DNA from: Flavivirga eckloniae
GTDB taxonomy: Bacteria > Bacteroidota > Bacteroidia > Flavobacteriales > Flavobacteriaceae
DNA length: 64,000 nucleotides
Reading direction: 5' to 3'
NCBI RefSeq assembly: GCF_002886045.1
Contig: NZ_CP025791.1
Location: forward strand, 1,510,001-1,574,000
The notes below the pieces were generated by a model, which was given only the letters and a program-made list of their open reading frames with translations, was not told the origin of the DNA and did no database searches. The translations under genes and the position numbers were made by a program. Each line of letters starts with the position of its first letter. Within the stretch, counting starts at the first letter, position 1. This document shows positions 28,020-37,981 of the stretch, piece after piece.

Positions 28020-30656
28020 CTACCCCAAACTAGCCAAACTAGCTTTAAGCGTCTCTATTTTAGCCAAAGCATCAGCTTCCTTTTTCTTCTCGCTTGCAAC
28101 CACCTGTTCTGGTGCGCCATTAACAAAACGCTCGTTAGAAAGTTTCTTTTGTACAGATTTCAAAAAGCCTTCTGTATAATTTAATTCTTCAGTTAGCTTT
28201 TTAACTTCCGCCTCAACATCGATACTTCCAGCCATAGGTATAAAATACTCATTAGACTTTACCCTAAAAGTTAAGGCACCATCAACAGCATCAGAAACAT
28301 AATCGATACTTTCTAAGTTTCCTAATTTAGAAATAATACTATCGAAAGTTGTATTGGCTTTCTCGTTATTAATTACAGAAAACCCAATAGCATCTTTAAA
28401 AGCGATGTTCTTTTGTTTTCTAATATTTCTAATTCCAGAAATAACTTCCGAAGCAAATTCAAACTCATTAACCAAAGCCTCATTTATTTCCTTAGACTCT
28501 GGCCATTTTGCAACAATTAATGCTTCTTCTGGAGTTCTGTCTGCTATATAATGCCAAATATCTTCTGTTAAAAATGGCATAAAAGGGTGTACTATCTTTA
28601 GGTTATCCTCAAAAATGGTGATAGCGCTTTTTAAAGTTTTGGCATCAATAGGTTGTTGATATGCCGGTTTAATCATTTCTAAGAACCAACCACAAAAATC
28701 ATCATAAATAAGCTTGTATATGGTCATTAAAGCATCACTCAATCTATATTTACTAAAATGATCTTCAATTTCAATTAAAGTTTTTTGAAATTTGGACTCA
28801 TACCAATCTATAGCTATTTTACTAGACTCTGGCTGTTCTATACTATCATCAACCTGCCACCCATCAACCAATCGGTAAGCATTCCAAATCTTATTACCGA
28901 AACCTTTTCCTTGCTGACAAAGTGCCTCATCGAACATTAAATCGTTTCCTGCTGCAGAACTTAGCAATAATCCAACACGAACACCACCAGCTCCATATTC
29001 TTCTATTAGCTTTAAGGCATCTGGCGAATTCCCCAGTTGCTTAGACATTTTACGACGTTGCTTATCGCGAACCAATCCTGTTAAATACACATTGTTAAAA
29101 GGCTTATCACCTTTATACTCATACCCTGAAATGATCATACGTGCTACCCAAAAGAATAAAATATCTGGACCTGTTACCAAATCGTTTGTTGGGTAATAGT
29201 ATTTAATGTCGTCATTTTCAGGATTCCTTATCCCGTCAAAAACACTAATTGGCCACAACCACGAGCTAAACCAAGTATCTAGAGCATCGGTATCTTGTGT
29301 TAAATCCGAAGTTTGAAGTTCGGAATTCGATGTCTTTTCTCTTGCCAATTTTACGGCGTCTTCTATATGTTCTGCTACTACAAAATCTTCTTTTCCTTTG
29401 CCGTAGTAATACGCAGGGATTTGTTGCCCCCAAAGTAATTGACGCGATATATTCCAATCACGAATATTCTCCATCCAATGACGGTAGGTATTTTCAAATT
29501 TCTTAGGAAATAATTTTATTTCGGAATCTTCTCCTAAAACCGCCTTAATCGCCGGTTTTACCAATTCTTCCATTTTTAAAAACCATTGATCGCTTAAACG
29601 TGGCTCTATAACTGCCTTGGTTCTTTCAGAAGTTCCTACTTTATTAATGTGGGTTTCGGTTTTTACTAAAACCCCTGTTTCTTCTAATTCTTTAGCAACT
29701 GCTTTTCTGGCTACAAAACGATCTTGACCTTCAAAATGCAAGCCGTAACTGTTTAAAGTAGCATCTTCATTAAAAATATCTACAACTTCCAGCTTGTGCT
29801 TATCTCCTAAATTCTTATCATTTTCATCATGCGCTGGCGTAACTTTTAAACATCCCGTACCAAACTCAACATCAACATATTCGTCTTCAATAATAGGAAC
29901 AACGCGATTGCATATAGGCACAATAGCCTTTTTACCTTTTAAATGCTGGAACCTTTCATCGTTCGGATTAATACAAATGGCTGTATCTCCAAAAATAGTC
30001 TCAGGACGTGTTGTAGCTATAGTTAAAGTATCGTTGCTTCCTTCAATCTTATATTTAAGATAATACAGGTTTCCTTGACGCTCCTCATGAATAACCTCTT
30101 CGTCCGACAAGGTTGTTTTTGCTTCAGGGTCCCAGTTTACCATACGATAACCACGGTAAATCAAACCTTTATTATACAAGTCTACAAATACCTTGATAAC
30201 CGCTTCACTCATGTCATCATCCATAGTAAACTTAGTACGCTCCCAATCACAAGAACATCCTAATTTTTTAAGTTGCTCTAAAATAACGCCTCCATATTCA
30301 TGTGTCCAATCCCAAGCATGTTTTAAAAACTCATCGCGAGATAAATCATTTTTATCAATACCCTGCTCTTTTAATTTAGCAACAACTTTTGCCTCGGTAG
30401 CAATAGATGCATGGTCTGTACCAGGTACCCAGCATGCATTTTTTCCTTGTAAACGTGCACGACGAATTAACACATCCTGAATGGTGTTATTAAGCATATG
30501 CCCCATATGTAAAACTCCTGTTACATTTGGCGGAGGTATTACAATGGTATAGGGCTCTCTTTCATCTGGTTCTGAATGAAAATAGTTATGCTTCATCCAG
30601 TAATCATACCACTTGCTTTCTGCTTGACTTGCCTCGTATTTTGAAGGTATTTGCAT
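28020..30656 (-). CDS. valS: Valyl-tRNA synthetase
   Basis: This class I synthetase charges tRNA-Val and edits threonine. From the ATG at 30656 ([20 protein letters not shown]) it has 878 residues. Signature [16 protein letters not shown] (HIGH variant), the editing domain with [13 protein letters not shown], and [10 protein letters not shown] for KMSKS are present; a C-terminal coiled coil (about 810-878) contacts tRNA. A longer start at 30689 would overlap the promoter box at 30687-30694 and is less likely. Confidence 0.96.
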   Translation of the reverse strand: MQIPSKYEASQAESKWYDYWMKHNYFHSEPDEREPYTIVIPPPNVTGVLHMGHMLNNTIQDVLIRRARLQGKNACWVPGTDHASIATEAKVVAKLKEQGIDKNDLSRDEFLKHAWDWTHEYGGVILEQLKKLGCSCDWERTKFTMDDDMSEAVIKVFVDLYNKGLIYRGYRMVNWDPEAKTTLSDEEVIHEERQGNLYYLKYKIEGSNDTLTIATTRPETIFGDTAICINPNDERFQHLKGKKAIVPICNRVVPIIEDEYVDVEFGTGCLKVTPAHDENDKNLGDKHKLEVVDIFNEDATLNSYGLHFEGQDRFVARKAVAKELEETGVLVKTETHINKVGTSERTKAVIEPRLSDQWFLKMEELVKPAIKAVLGEDSEIKLFPKKFENTYRHWMENIRDWNISRQLLWGQQIPAYYYGKGKEDFVVAEHIEDAVKLAREKTSNSELQTSDLTQDTDALDTWFSSWLWPISVFDGIRNPENDDIKYYYPTNDLVTGPDILFFWVARMIISGYEYKGDKPFNNVYLTGLVRDKQRRKMSKQLGNSPDALKLIEEYGAGGVRVGLLLSSAAGNDLMFDEALCQQGKGFGNKIWNAYRLVDGWQVDDSIEQPESSKIAIDWYESKFQKTLIEIEDHFSKYRLSDALMTIYKLIYDDFCGWFLEMIKPAYQQPIDAKTLKSAITIFEDNLKIVHPFMPFLTEDIWHYIADRTPEEALIVAKWPESKEINEALVNEFEFASEVISGIRNIRKQKNIAFKDAIGFSVINNEKANTTFDSIISKLGNLESIDYVSDAVDGALTFRVKSNEYFIPMAGSIDVEAEVKKLTEELNYTEGFLKSVQKKLSNERFVNGAPEQVVASEKKKEADALAKIETLKASLASLG

Positions 30657-30686
30657 ACTTTGGAATAGTTTTTGAATATTGATCTG

Positions 30687-30694
30687 CAAAAGTA
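30687..30694 (-). promoter_or_regulatory. valS promoter -7 box
   Basis: On the minus strand TACTTTTG (30694-30687) matches TAnnTTTG and lies 30 bases before the ATG at 30656, which supports that start. I found no TTG at the right distance. Confidence 0.5.
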
Positions 30695-31089
30695 CTTATA
30701 TTTCTTTTTCTGTGAAATGAGCGCAGCTATTAATTTTATTTAGAAACAAAATTTTAATATGCGAATGATGCTTATAGATTAGAATAAAACGATAAGAAGA
30801 CGAATGTTAACAAAAAAACTATGTATTAATAATTAAAATGTTACTAAAAATTTTAACAAAAAATAAACTTATTTAAGAAAAGTTGTACGTACTTTTAACT
30901 CTGTCGAATATGTTAACATACCAGTATTACATCTAATATTTTTGCAGATTGTGGAAAAAGTAAGTATGTTTGACATGAGTTTAAAAATTAAAAGTAATGA
31001 AACAAACATTACTTTATTTTAATAATTTTAGAAGTGTTTAATATAGTGCTAATAGCATTTGACCTTATAAAACAATAAAAAATAGACAA
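30690..31089. other. Gene-free divergent gap, 400 bases
   Basis: This AT-rich region lies between divergent valS and the DUF1573 gene. Besides the valS box there is a weak TATTTTTG (30937-30944) on the plus strand followed by GCAGATTGTGG. No RNA gene, repeat or short coding frame is convincing. Confidence 0.45.
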
Positions 31090-31515
31090 ATGAAAAAATT
31101 AATTACAATTTTATTTATCGGATTAATCAGTTTAGCTGTAAATGCGCAAGATAAAGTAGCAAAAATTAAGTTTAAGTCTGAAACTATCGATTATGGAACT
31201 ATCGAAAAAGGCTCTAACGGCGTACGTGTTTTTGAATTTACAAATACGGGTGACGCTCCCCTTATAATTTCTAAGGTTTCATCTAGTTGTGGTTGTACCA
31301 TTCCTAAAAAGCCAAAAGATCCTATTTTACCTGGACAAACTGGAGAAATCGAGGTTAAGTACGACACTAATAGAGTAAATCCTATTAGAAAAACAATAAC
31401 AGTTATGTCTAATGCAGACACACCTACGATAGCTTTAAAAATAAAAGGCTTGGTTGTAGATTCTAGTAAGAAAAGTGTATTAGAAAAGAAAGATAAAAGT
31501 ATTGTTCAGCAATAA
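31090..31515 (+). CDS. DUF1573-family exported protein
   Basis: This is a 141-residue protein with a cleavable signal (ITILFIGLISLAVNAQ) and one Ig-like DUF1573 domain: DYGTIEKGSNGVRVFEFTNTGDAPL, then SSCGCTIPKKPKDPILPGQTG and a final TIALKIKG strand. Such domains are common in Bacteroidota envelopes and probably bind other proteins. Monocistronic, followed by a strong terminator. Confidence 0.9.
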   Translation: MKKLITILFIGLISLAVNAQDKVAKIKFKSETIDYGTIEKGSNGVRVFEFTNTGDAPLIISKVSSSCGCTIPKKPKDPILPGQTGEIEVKYDTNRVNPIRKTITVMSNADTPTIALKIKGLVVDSSKKSVLEKKDKSIVQQ

Positions 31516-31537
31516 TACTTTATTAATAAATATTTTG

Positions 31538-31567
31538 AAGCCTTCATATTAATATGAAGGCTTTTTT
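31538..31567. terminator. Terminator between convergent genes
   Basis: A perfect 13-bp inverted repeat, AAGCCTTCATATT (31538-31550) and AATATGAAGGCTT (31551-31563), followed by T's on the plus strand. It serves the DUF1573 gene and overlaps the stop codon of the minus-strand aspartyl protease by a few bases. Confidence 0.8.
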
Positions 31568-32933
31568 ATTGAAAAATATTTTCTAATTCAAATTCAAAAG
31601 TCATAACAATAGCATCCCTTTCAACTTTTATTTTTATACGCTTACCTTCATCTTCATAAAACATTTGAATTAATTCCTGTAACTTAAATTGGTGCGTTCC
31701 CTTATTGTTTATACTTAAGACTATATCGCCTTTGCGCAAGCCCGATCGTGCTGCCGGAGAGTTTTCTCTTAATTCTACTATTTCATAAGCTGGTTTTAAC
31801 GACAGTTTATATTGAGGGTTCATTATAATTCTTGTTCCGTTTTGGTTTTGGGAATCTCCGTAATTTCCTCTAACATCAGCAACTTTAATAACGTTGTCCT
31901 GCTCTCTTACCAACCTAAATCCGTTATGAGCTAGCTCTATACCACTTTTATTATACCGGAACTTTTCACCAAAATAATGGTTCTTCTTAAGCGTAACCAA
32001 TGCCTTCCTATAGTCGAAAATAACATTAAAACGCTTTAAGATATTACCAGATAAGCTACCGTTACGGTTTTTATGCCTTCTTGCATATGCTATGTATGCA
32101 GAATCCGGATACGATACATTAACCTTGTTAAGTTCAAAACTTTTTAAATAAAACGTTTCTACTTTCGAACGTTTACCATAAACACTGCCACTTAATCCAT
32201 GCCCCAGAAAATCGTGAAAAAACTTATCGCTGGATTTTATTCCTAACAAATCATCCTCGAACAACCATAAAGCATCACTTCCTCCGGAATCTATCAATAA
32301 TTTAATAGGAATCATTCTTTCATTCATCCTTACCTCTGTGTTTATATAAGGTTTATTATTGTAAAACTCCAGATTAAGCCTTTCGCATTTTTTACATTCC
32401 TTGTAAACATATTTATCCGAATCTGTTAGTTTTAAAATCTTTTTAGAATAACTTATTTCTACCACCAAGTCCTTAAACAAATCGAAACCAATAATACCAT
32501 GAACTGGAAACCCTAACCTAGGTGCAAAATTGAGATTAGAATCGTAAACCGCATATAAATCCTGCTTTAAATTAATAGCATCACCGATTTTAAAAACATT
32601 ATTCTTAGATTTTAATGCTTCTACAGATTCACCTTCTCCTAAACCTCTTAAAAAGATAGTTTCGGTATCCTTTATTTTCAACGTATCTGAAACATTTAAA
32701 AAATTAAAAATAATAGGCTTACTCACGCCAGTATCCAATAAAAAGGATAAATCTACACCATTAACCTCTACAGGAATGACGATTAGGTTATTAATTAATT
32801 TGAAGTTAATCTTATCTGTATGCTTTTTATTTTGAACAACAAATTTGCTTTGAGAAAAACCAAAGACAATGGAACAAAAAAATATTAAAATAAGAATTAA
32901 AACTCTTTTGACTGAGAGATAAGTAATTTTCAT
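31566..32933 (-). CDS. Retropepsin-like aspartyl protease with PDZ domain
   Basis: This is a 455-residue exported protein. Its signal is at residues 8-26 (VLILILIFFCSIVFGFSQS). Two aspartyl half-sites occur: LSFLLDTGVSKP and IKLLIDSGGSDALW, so one chain may form both lobes. A PDZ domain ends the protein (about 375-455, with YEIVELRENSPAARSGLRKGDIVLSING-like reading). Substrates are unknown. It is divergent from the aminotransferase gene. Confidence 0.88.
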   Translation of the reverse strand: MKITYLSVKRVLILILIFFCSIVFGFSQSKFVVQNKKHTDKINFKLINNLIVIPVEVNGVDLSFLLDTGVSKPIIFNFLNVSDTLKIKDTETIFLRGLGEGESVEALKSKNNVFKIGDAINLKQDLYAVYDSNLNFAPRLGFPVHGIIGFDLFKDLVVEISYSKKILKLTDSDKYVYKECKKCERLNLEFYNNKPYINTEVRMNERMIPIKLLIDSGGSDALWLFEDDLLGIKSSDKFFHDFLGHGLSGSVYGKRSKVETFYLKSFELNKVNVSYPDSAYIAYARRHKNRNGSLSGNILKRFNVIFDYRKALVTLKKNHYFGEKFRYNKSGIELAHNGFRLVREQDNVIKVADVRGNYGDSQNQNGTRIIMNPQYKLSLKPAYEIVELRENSPAARSGLRKGDIVLSINNKGTHQFKLQELIQMFYEDEGKRIKIKVERDAIVMTFEFELENIFQ

Positions 32934-33036
32934 ATATTGAATTTACGAATCTTTTAGATTATCTTATATATTTAGTCCAGTTTTTTAAAAAAAATTTAAG
33001 ATAATTTTCTCAACTTTGCAGCATAAATTATCATAA

Positions 33037-34227
33037 ATGCCAACAATATCTATGAAAGGGCAGCAGATGCCTGCTTCCCCTATACGTAAATTAGTTCCTT
33101 ATGCAGAAGAAGCTGTAAAAAAAGGAAAACATATCTATTACTTGAATATTGGACAACCCGATATTAAAACCCCTGAAATTGCTTTAAAAGCTGTTAAGGA
33201 AAGTAATATTGATGTAATAGCATATTCAAGATCGGAAGGTTCTGAAGTATACAGACAAAAAATTTCTGCCTATTACTCTAAACATGACATTCAGGTGGCC
33301 CATGATGATATTGTGGTAACTACCGGAGGTAGCGAAGCGCTTTTATTTGCCTTTGGAAGTATCATGGATGTAGATGACGAAATTATTATACCAGAACCGT
33401 TTTATGCTAACTATAATGGATTTTCAACAGCTTCCGGAGTAAAAGTAGTTCCGGTAATTTCTAAAATTGAAAACAACTTTGCATTACCGCCTATTGAAGA
33501 ATTTGAAAAACTAATTACGCCAAAAACAAAGGCTATTTTAATATGTAATCCTGGTAATCCAACCGGTTATTTATATTCAAAAGAAGAGATACAAAAACTC
33601 GCGGCCATAGTTAAAAAACATGATTTATTTTTAATTGCCGACGAGGTTTACCGAGAATTCACCTACGATGGGAATACCCATTATTCTGTTATGCAAGAAA
33701 CTGGACTCGACGATCATACTATTATGATTGATTCTGTTTCAAAACGATATAGCATGTGCGGTGCAAGAGTTGGGTGTTTAGTATCGAAAAACAAAGCACT
33801 TATACAAACTGTTTTAAAGTTTGCTCAAGCACGTTTGAGTCCGCCAACACTGGCGCAAATTGCTAGTGAAGCTGCATTAGATACCCCTCAGAGTTATTTT
33901 GATGCCGTTAATAAAGAATACGTAGAACGACGAAATACACTAATTTCTGAATTACAAAAAATAGACGGGGTTAAAGTAGCAAAGCCTAAAGGTGCTTTTT
34001 ATTGCATTGTAGAACTGCCTGTAAAAAACTCCGACGATTTTGCACAGTGGCTTCTAGAGCATTTTGATGTTGATGGTGAAACAATAATGGTTGCTCCTGC
34101 TGGTGGTTTTTACTCTACTCCAGGAGTTGGTATAAACCAGATACGTATTGCTTACGTATTAAAAAAGGAAAGTCTTATAAAAGCAGTCAACATATTAAAA
34201 GAAGCTTTAAAAGTTTACAATAAATAA
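33037..34227 (+). CDS. Class I PLP-dependent aminotransferase
   Basis: This 396-residue fold type I enzyme shows YLNIGQPDIKTP, YSRSEGSEVYR, ICNPGNPTGYLYS, IADEVYREF and DSVSKRYSMCGARVG with the PLP lysine. It resembles aspartate/aromatic aminotransferases. The exact amino donor cannot be read from sequence. It ends 2 bases before murB, so the pair is likely co-transcribed. Confidence 0.9.
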   Translation: MPTISMKGQQMPASPIRKLVPYAEEAVKKGKHIYYLNIGQPDIKTPEIALKAVKESNIDVIAYSRSEGSEVYRQKISAYYSKHDIQVAHDDIVVTTGGSEALLFAFGSIMDVDDEIIIPEPFYANYNGFSTASGVKVVPVISKIENNFALPPIEEFEKLITPKTKAILICNPGNPTGYLYSKEEIQKLAAIVKKHDLFLIADEVYREFTYDGNTHYSVMQETGLDDHTIMIDSVSKRYSMCGARVGCLVSKNKALIQTVLKFAQARLSPPTLAQIASEAALDTPQSYFDAVNKEYVERRNTLISELQKIDGVKVAKPKGAFYCIVELPVKNSDDFAQWLLEHFDVDGETIMVAPAGGFYSTPGVGINQIRIAYVLKKESLIKAVNILKEALKVYNK

Positions 34228-34229
34228 TA

Positions 34230-35243
34230 GTGTACATAAAAGAAAACATATCCTTAAAACCGTACAACACTTTTGGTATTGATGTATTTGCAAAATTTTT
34301 CGTTTCTGTTTCCAACATAGAAGACTTAAAACAGGTTTTAACCCTCAAAGAGTACCCTGACAAACTTATTCTAGGAGGTGGCAGTAATATGTTGCTAACT
34401 AAAGATTTTGAAGGGCTTGTTATACACATTAATTTAAAAGGTATCGAAATCGTATCGGAAAATGATGATTTTGTTACCATTAAGGCATATGCAGGCGAAA
34501 ATTGGCACGAATTTGTACTTTGGTGCATTAATAACGATTTTGGAGGTATTGAAAACTTATCGCTAATTCCTGGTAACGTTGGTACGGCCCCTATACAAAA
34601 TATTGGAGCTTATGGAGTAGAATTGAAAGATGTATTTGTGTCGTGCGAAGCCATATCGTTAGAAAAGAAAACTATAGAAACATTTACAAAAGAGGCTTGC
34701 GATTTTGGTTATCGGAATTCTATTTTTAAACAGCACGCCAAAGCAAAGTACGTTATAACCAGTGTTACATTTGCTCTTAGCAAAAACAACCACAAGCTTC
34801 ATATAAGCTATGGTGCCATTACTTCTCAGCTTGAAGTGATGCTGGTTACCCAACCAACTATTCAAGATGTTTCGAAAGCTGTTATAGCTATTAGAGAAAG
34901 TAAACTGCCTAACCCTAAAGAAATAGGCAATAGCGGTAGTTTTTTTAAAAACCCCGTGATTTCAAAATCCGATTTTAATACACTGTTGCAAAATTTTTCA
35001 GATATTCCGAGCTACCCTGTTTCAGAAAACGAAGTAAAAGTACCTGCAGGTTGGCTTATTGAAAAAGCAGGGTTTAAAGGTAAGCAATTTGGCGATTATG
35101 GCGTACACAAAAATCAAGCGTTAGTACTCGTAAATTATGGTAATGCAAAGGGATTGGACATCCTAAATCTTTCTAAATTAATACAGAAAACAATTAAAAG
35201 ACTTTTTAATATTTCAATTGAAACAGAGGTAAATATCTTGTAA
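34230..35243 (+). CDS. murB: UDP-N-acetylenolpyruvoylglucosamine reductase
   Basis: MurB reduces enolpyruvyl-UDP-GlcNAc to UDP-MurNAc in peptidoglycan synthesis. The start is GTG. The FAD-binding ILGGGSNMLLTKDF, LIPGNVGTAPIQNIGAYGVE and GNSGSFFKNPVI (with the proton-donating Ser) are present, and the C-terminal region KVPAGWLIEKAGFKG fits the longer type I form of 337 residues. Confidence 0.94.
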   Translation: MYIKENISLKPYNTFGIDVFAKFFVSVSNIEDLKQVLTLKEYPDKLILGGGSNMLLTKDFEGLVIHINLKGIEIVSENDDFVTIKAYAGENWHEFVLWCINNDFGGIENLSLIPGNVGTAPIQNIGAYGVELKDVFVSCEAISLEKKTIETFTKEACDFGYRNSIFKQHAKAKYVITSVTFALSKNNHKLHISYGAITSQLEVMLVTQPTIQDVSKAVIAIRESKLPNPKEIGNSGSFFKNPVISKSDFNTLLQNFSDIPSYPVSENEVKVPAGWLIEKAGFKGKQFGDYGVHKNQALVLVNYGNAKGLDILNLSKLIQKTIKRLFNISIETEVNIL

Positions 35244-35266
35244 TTTAAAAGAAATTTCTAACTTTG
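35238..35266 (+). promoter_or_regulatory. Promoter TTG-N18-TAACTTTG for the ECF sigma operon
   Basis: TTG (35238-35240) and TAACTTTG (35259-35266) stand 18 bases apart and match the housekeeping Bacteroidota pattern. The TTG overlaps the end of murB. The sigma factor gene begins 48 bases after the box. Confidence 0.65.
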
Positions 35267-35313
35267 ACGTAAATTACATACCATACGGCTTATCGTTAAA
35301 AACCAAATTTACC

Positions 35314-35865
35314 TTGATATCATCCACAGAAAAAGAAATAATCCACTTCCTAGAAAATGGCGATAAAAAAGCCATTTCACTGCTTTATGAAAGCTATTCA
35401 GATTCGTTATTTGGGGTTATTAAAAAGATAATTACAGATGACGACGTGGCGCAGGACGTGCTTCAAGAAAGCTTCGTGAAAATTTGGAGATATTCGAAAA
35501 AATACGACGCTAATAAAGCAAAATTATTTACTTGGCTATATAGAATTGCCTATAATACTGCTATTGACAAAGTTAGATCGTTAAAAAATAAAAACGGTAA
35601 GGAAGTCCAAATAGAGACATCTTCCGTATATAAAATTACATCGAATGAACTCAATCAAGACGTTTTAGATATAAAAACACATCTAAAAACACTTGATGAG
35701 AAATACCAAATAGTGATTAACGCACTGTTTTTTGAGGGTATGACGCAGCAAGAAGCCAGCGATGAATTGGATATTCCGTTGGGTACTATAAAATCGAGAT
35801 TAAAAATTGGGTTACGAGAATTGAAAAAAATTTATAATCCTAAAACTAAACTAAGTCATGAATGA
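35314..35865 (+). CDS. ECF-type RNA polymerase sigma factor
   Basis: This 183-residue sigma-70 family protein has region 2 (ALL-YESYSDSLFGVIKKI, DVLQESFVKIWRYS, TWLYRIAYNTAIDKVRS) and region 4 (FFEGMTQQEASDELDIPLGTIKSRLKIGLRELKKIY). The only suitable start is TTG at 35314. It overlaps the anti-sigma gene by 8 bases, which couples their translation. Confidence 0.9.
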   Translation: MISSTEKEIIHFLENGDKKAISLLYESYSDSLFGVIKKIITDDDVAQDVLQESFVKIWRYSKKYDANKAKLFTWLYRIAYNTAIDKVRSLKNKNGKEVQIETSSVYKITSNELNQDVLDIKTHLKTLDEKYQIVINALFFEGMTQQEASDELDIPLGTIKSRLKIGLRELKKIYNPKTKLSHE

Positions 35866-36652
35866 GAAAATAACTACTTTTTTAAATTCTGGCCTTTTAG
35901 AAAAATATCTATTAGGTGAAACCTCTTCTGCTGAAACAGAAAAGGTTGAATCTTATATTTCAAGATATCCAGAAGTACAGAACGCATACAACACATTGCA
36001 ATACAATTTAGAAATTGTTGCTAAAAGCAATGCTGTTGAAGCCCCTAAAAATATCTTAGATAACATTTTAGAAGAACTAGATGATAAACCAGTTGTTGAA
36101 TTAAACACTGGAAATAAAAATAAATATAAAGCGTGGCATAAAATTAGTATAGCTGCCAGTATTGCAGCCTTAATTTTTGCTGGAACATCGTATCATTTCT
36201 ACAGTCAAAAACGCAAACTATCTCAAGAAAACCAAGTGGTAGTTGACGAAATTTTTGATCTACGAAGTGATATCGAAAAAAACAATCTCTTGCTTGATAA
36301 TGTTATGAGGCAGTTGTTAAAGCTTAACAACCCTGAAACTGAAAAGTACATTATTACAGGAAATGAAAGAGCAAAAGATTTAAAAACGGTTGCTTATATA
36401 AACCCTAAAGAAAAAACATCTATGATCGATGTGGTTTCGTTACCTCAACTACCAGAAGAACAATGCTACCAAATATGGGCAGAGTTGCAAGGTAAGATGG
36501 TAAGCTTAGGTATTTTAAGCGAATCAGACAGACAACTTATGTCTATCCCTTATGCAGAAAATGCGCTCGCTTTAAATATTACTATTGAACCTAAAGGTGG
36601 AAATACCATTGCTTCAATAGAGAACAAAGTCGCAGAAATTAGCTTACAGTAA
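35858..36652 (+). CDS. Anti-sigma factor with RskA-like C-terminal domain
   Basis: The 264-residue protein has a cytoplasmic N-terminal part (ending about residue 90) that should bind the upstream sigma factor, one membrane helix (ISIAASIAALIFAGTSYHFY), a coiled coil and then an anti-sigma-K/RskA-type periplasmic domain with VVSLPQLPEEQCYQIWAELQGKMVSLGIL and IEPKGGN. Release of sigma by an envelope signal is the expected mechanism; the signal is unknown. Confidence 0.88.
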   Translation: MNEKITTFLNSGLLEKYLLGETSSAETEKVESYISRYPEVQNAYNTLQYNLEIVAKSNAVEAPKNILDNILEELDDKPVVELNTGNKNKYKAWHKISIAASIAALIFAGTSYHFYSQKRKLSQENQVVVDEIFDLRSDIEKNNLLLDNVMRQLLKLNNPETEKYIITGNERAKDLKTVAYINPKEKTSMIDVVSLPQLPEEQCYQIWAELQGKMVSLGILSESDRQLMSIPYAENALALNITIEPKGGNTIASIENKVAEISLQ

Positions 36653-36679
36653 AGCAGACTTAACTAATACTCAACACTT

Positions 36680-36738
36680 AAAAGCGGCTATATAAAAAAC
36701 GTCATTTAAAATGATACTTTTTATATAACCGCTTTTGC
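36680..36738. terminator. Bidirectional hairpin between anti-sigma and aquaporin genes
   Basis: AAAAGCGGCTATATAAAAA pairs with TTTTTATATAACCGCTTTT across an 18-base centre that can itself fold (CATTTAAAATG). A long stem with T-rich ends suits termination of both convergent genes. Confidence 0.65.
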
Positions 36739-36753
36739 TTATAAGTAGTTTTA

Positions 36754-37440
36754 TTATTCTTTATCAAATAAAGCTTTGTGTATAAAACCTGCTACGATAG
36801 CACCAGCAATTGGAGCCACCCAAAACAACCAAAGTTGCGATAAATACGCTCCTTCTACAAACAATGCCTGACTCGTAGAGCGTGCCGGATTAACCGATGT
36901 ATTTGTTATTGGAATGCTAATTAAATGTATTAAAGTTAAACCTAAACCAATAGCAATAGGCGCAAACCCTTTAGGCGCTCTTTTATTAGTACTTCCTAAA
37001 ATGATTAGCAAGAAAAAAGCTGTTAGTAAAAACTCTGCTATTAGGGCTGCTGTTAAAGAATAACCATCTGGAGATAAATCACCATAGCCATTAGCTGCAA
37101 AACCACCAATAGTTACAAAATCAGATTTATTGGTTACTATTAAATACAAAGCTCCTGCGGCTGCCACTGCTCCTACTAATTGAGCAAATATATAACCTAA
37201 TAGGTTTTTGGTTTCAAACTTCCCTCCTGCCCATAAGCCAAGAGACACTGCTGGATTAAAATGACCACCAGAAATATGCCCTACAGCATAAGCCATGGTT
37301 AACACGGTAAGTCCAAATGCTAGTGCCACGCCTACAAAACCAATTCCTAAATCCGGATAGCCTGCTGCAAAAACAGCACTACCACAGCCTCCAAAAACAA
37401 GCCAAAATGTTCCGAAAAATTCTGCAAATAATTTTTTCAT
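36754..37440 (-). CDS. aqpZ: Aquaporin Z-type water channel
   Basis: From the ATG at 37440 ([20 protein letters not shown]) this MIP-family channel has 228 residues and six helices. Both NPA boxes are present: [12 protein letters not shown] and [13 protein letters not shown]. The short loops favour the water-selective AqpZ group over glycerol facilitators. An ATG three codons upstream (37449) is possible but adds atypical residues. Confidence 0.93.
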   Translation of the reverse strand: MKKLFAEFFGTFWLVFGGCGSAVFAAGYPDLGIGFVGVALAFGLTVLTMAYAVGHISGGHFNPAVSLGLWAGGKFETKNLLGYIFAQLVGAVAAAGALYLIVTNKSDFVTIGGFAANGYGDLSPDGYSLTAALIAEFLLTAFFLLIILGSTNKRAPKGFAPIAIGLGLTLIHLISIPITNTSVNPARSTSQALFVEGAYLSQLWLFWVAPIAGAIVAGFIHKALFDKE

Positions 37441-37559
37441 AAATATCAATTTTAGTTAGTAAGTATTTTAATATACACTATATAAGACACTAACTAATAC
37501 AATCCGTCACCCATTCCATATCTGAGCATATATTTAGCCGCTTTTTTAACGAAAAGCAT

Positions 37560-37567
37560 TATCTTTG
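37560..37567 (+). promoter_or_regulatory. Candidate promoter -7 box upstream of the 24-bp repeats
   Basis: TATCTTTG fits TAnnTTTG and points toward the small membrane protein gene at 37772. If used, the leader would include the four 24-bp repeats. Confidence 0.35.
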
Positions 37568-37623
37568 CACAAAATAAATCATAAGGAAACATCTTTTACA
37601 AAAACCTTCTGGTTACGCAAAGG

Positions 37624-37637
37624 ATCTTGTACAAGAT
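37624..37637. repeat. Perfect 14-bp palindrome
   Basis: ATCTTGTACAAGAT is fully self-complementary. It lies nine bases before the 24-bp tandem repeat and may be a protein-binding site or part of the repeat element. Confidence 0.5.
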
Positions 37638-37646
37638 GCCGCATAC

Positions 37647-37742
37647 TAATACCGAATGCAGCCGAAGTACCAGTACCGAACAAAATCGAAGTACTAATGC
37701 TGAGTGAAGCCAAAGTACTTGTACTGAGCGAAGTCGAAGTAT
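37647..37742. repeat. Four tandem 24-bp units of GTACTGAGCGAAGTCGAAGTAC type
   Basis: Units start at 37647, 37671, 37695 and 37719, each 24 bases. The last (TTGTACTGAGCGAAGTCGAAGTAT) carries the common REP core; the others differ at several positions (for example CAGTACCGAACAAAATCGAAGTAC). Each unit has GTAC near its start and at its end. The array lies in the leader of the small membrane protein gene. Confidence 0.85.
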
Positions 37743-37771
37743 GACCTTTGATAAATAATAAATATCAACAC

Positions 37772-37975
37772 ATGAAACTTCTTTTAATAACTATCATCCT
37801 ATTAGGGTTAGGAATTGCAGGTATAGCCATTAAAATTTGGGCAAAAAAAGACGGCAAATTTGCAGGTACTTGTGCAAGTCAAAACCCCGTACTAAATAAA
37901 GAAGGTGAAGTTTGTGGCTTTTGCGGAAAAACTCCTGATCAATTTAGCGATTGCAACGAACCTCAACATTCGTAA
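37772..37975 (+). CDS. Small membrane or secreted protein with Cys motif
   Basis: From the ATG at 37772 the protein has 67 residues: a hydrophobic helix (LLLITIILLGLGIAGIAIKIW) and then a short exposed part with GTCASQNP and EGEVCGFCGKTPDQFSDCNEPQ. The C-x2-C and further Cys could bind metal or form disulfides. A longer start at 37748 is less likely. Function unknown; it precedes a glycosyltransferase gene by 6 bases. Confidence 0.7.
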   Translation: MKLLLITIILLGLGIAGIAIKIWAKKDGKFAGTCASQNPVLNKEGEVCGFCGKTPDQFSDCNEPQHS

Positions 37976-37981
37976 TAATTT

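Noticed and set aside
30657-30689. Longer start for valS ([11 protein letters not shown]...)
   Set aside because: The extra codons overlap the probable promoter box, and homologous ValS proteins begin near MQIPSKYE.
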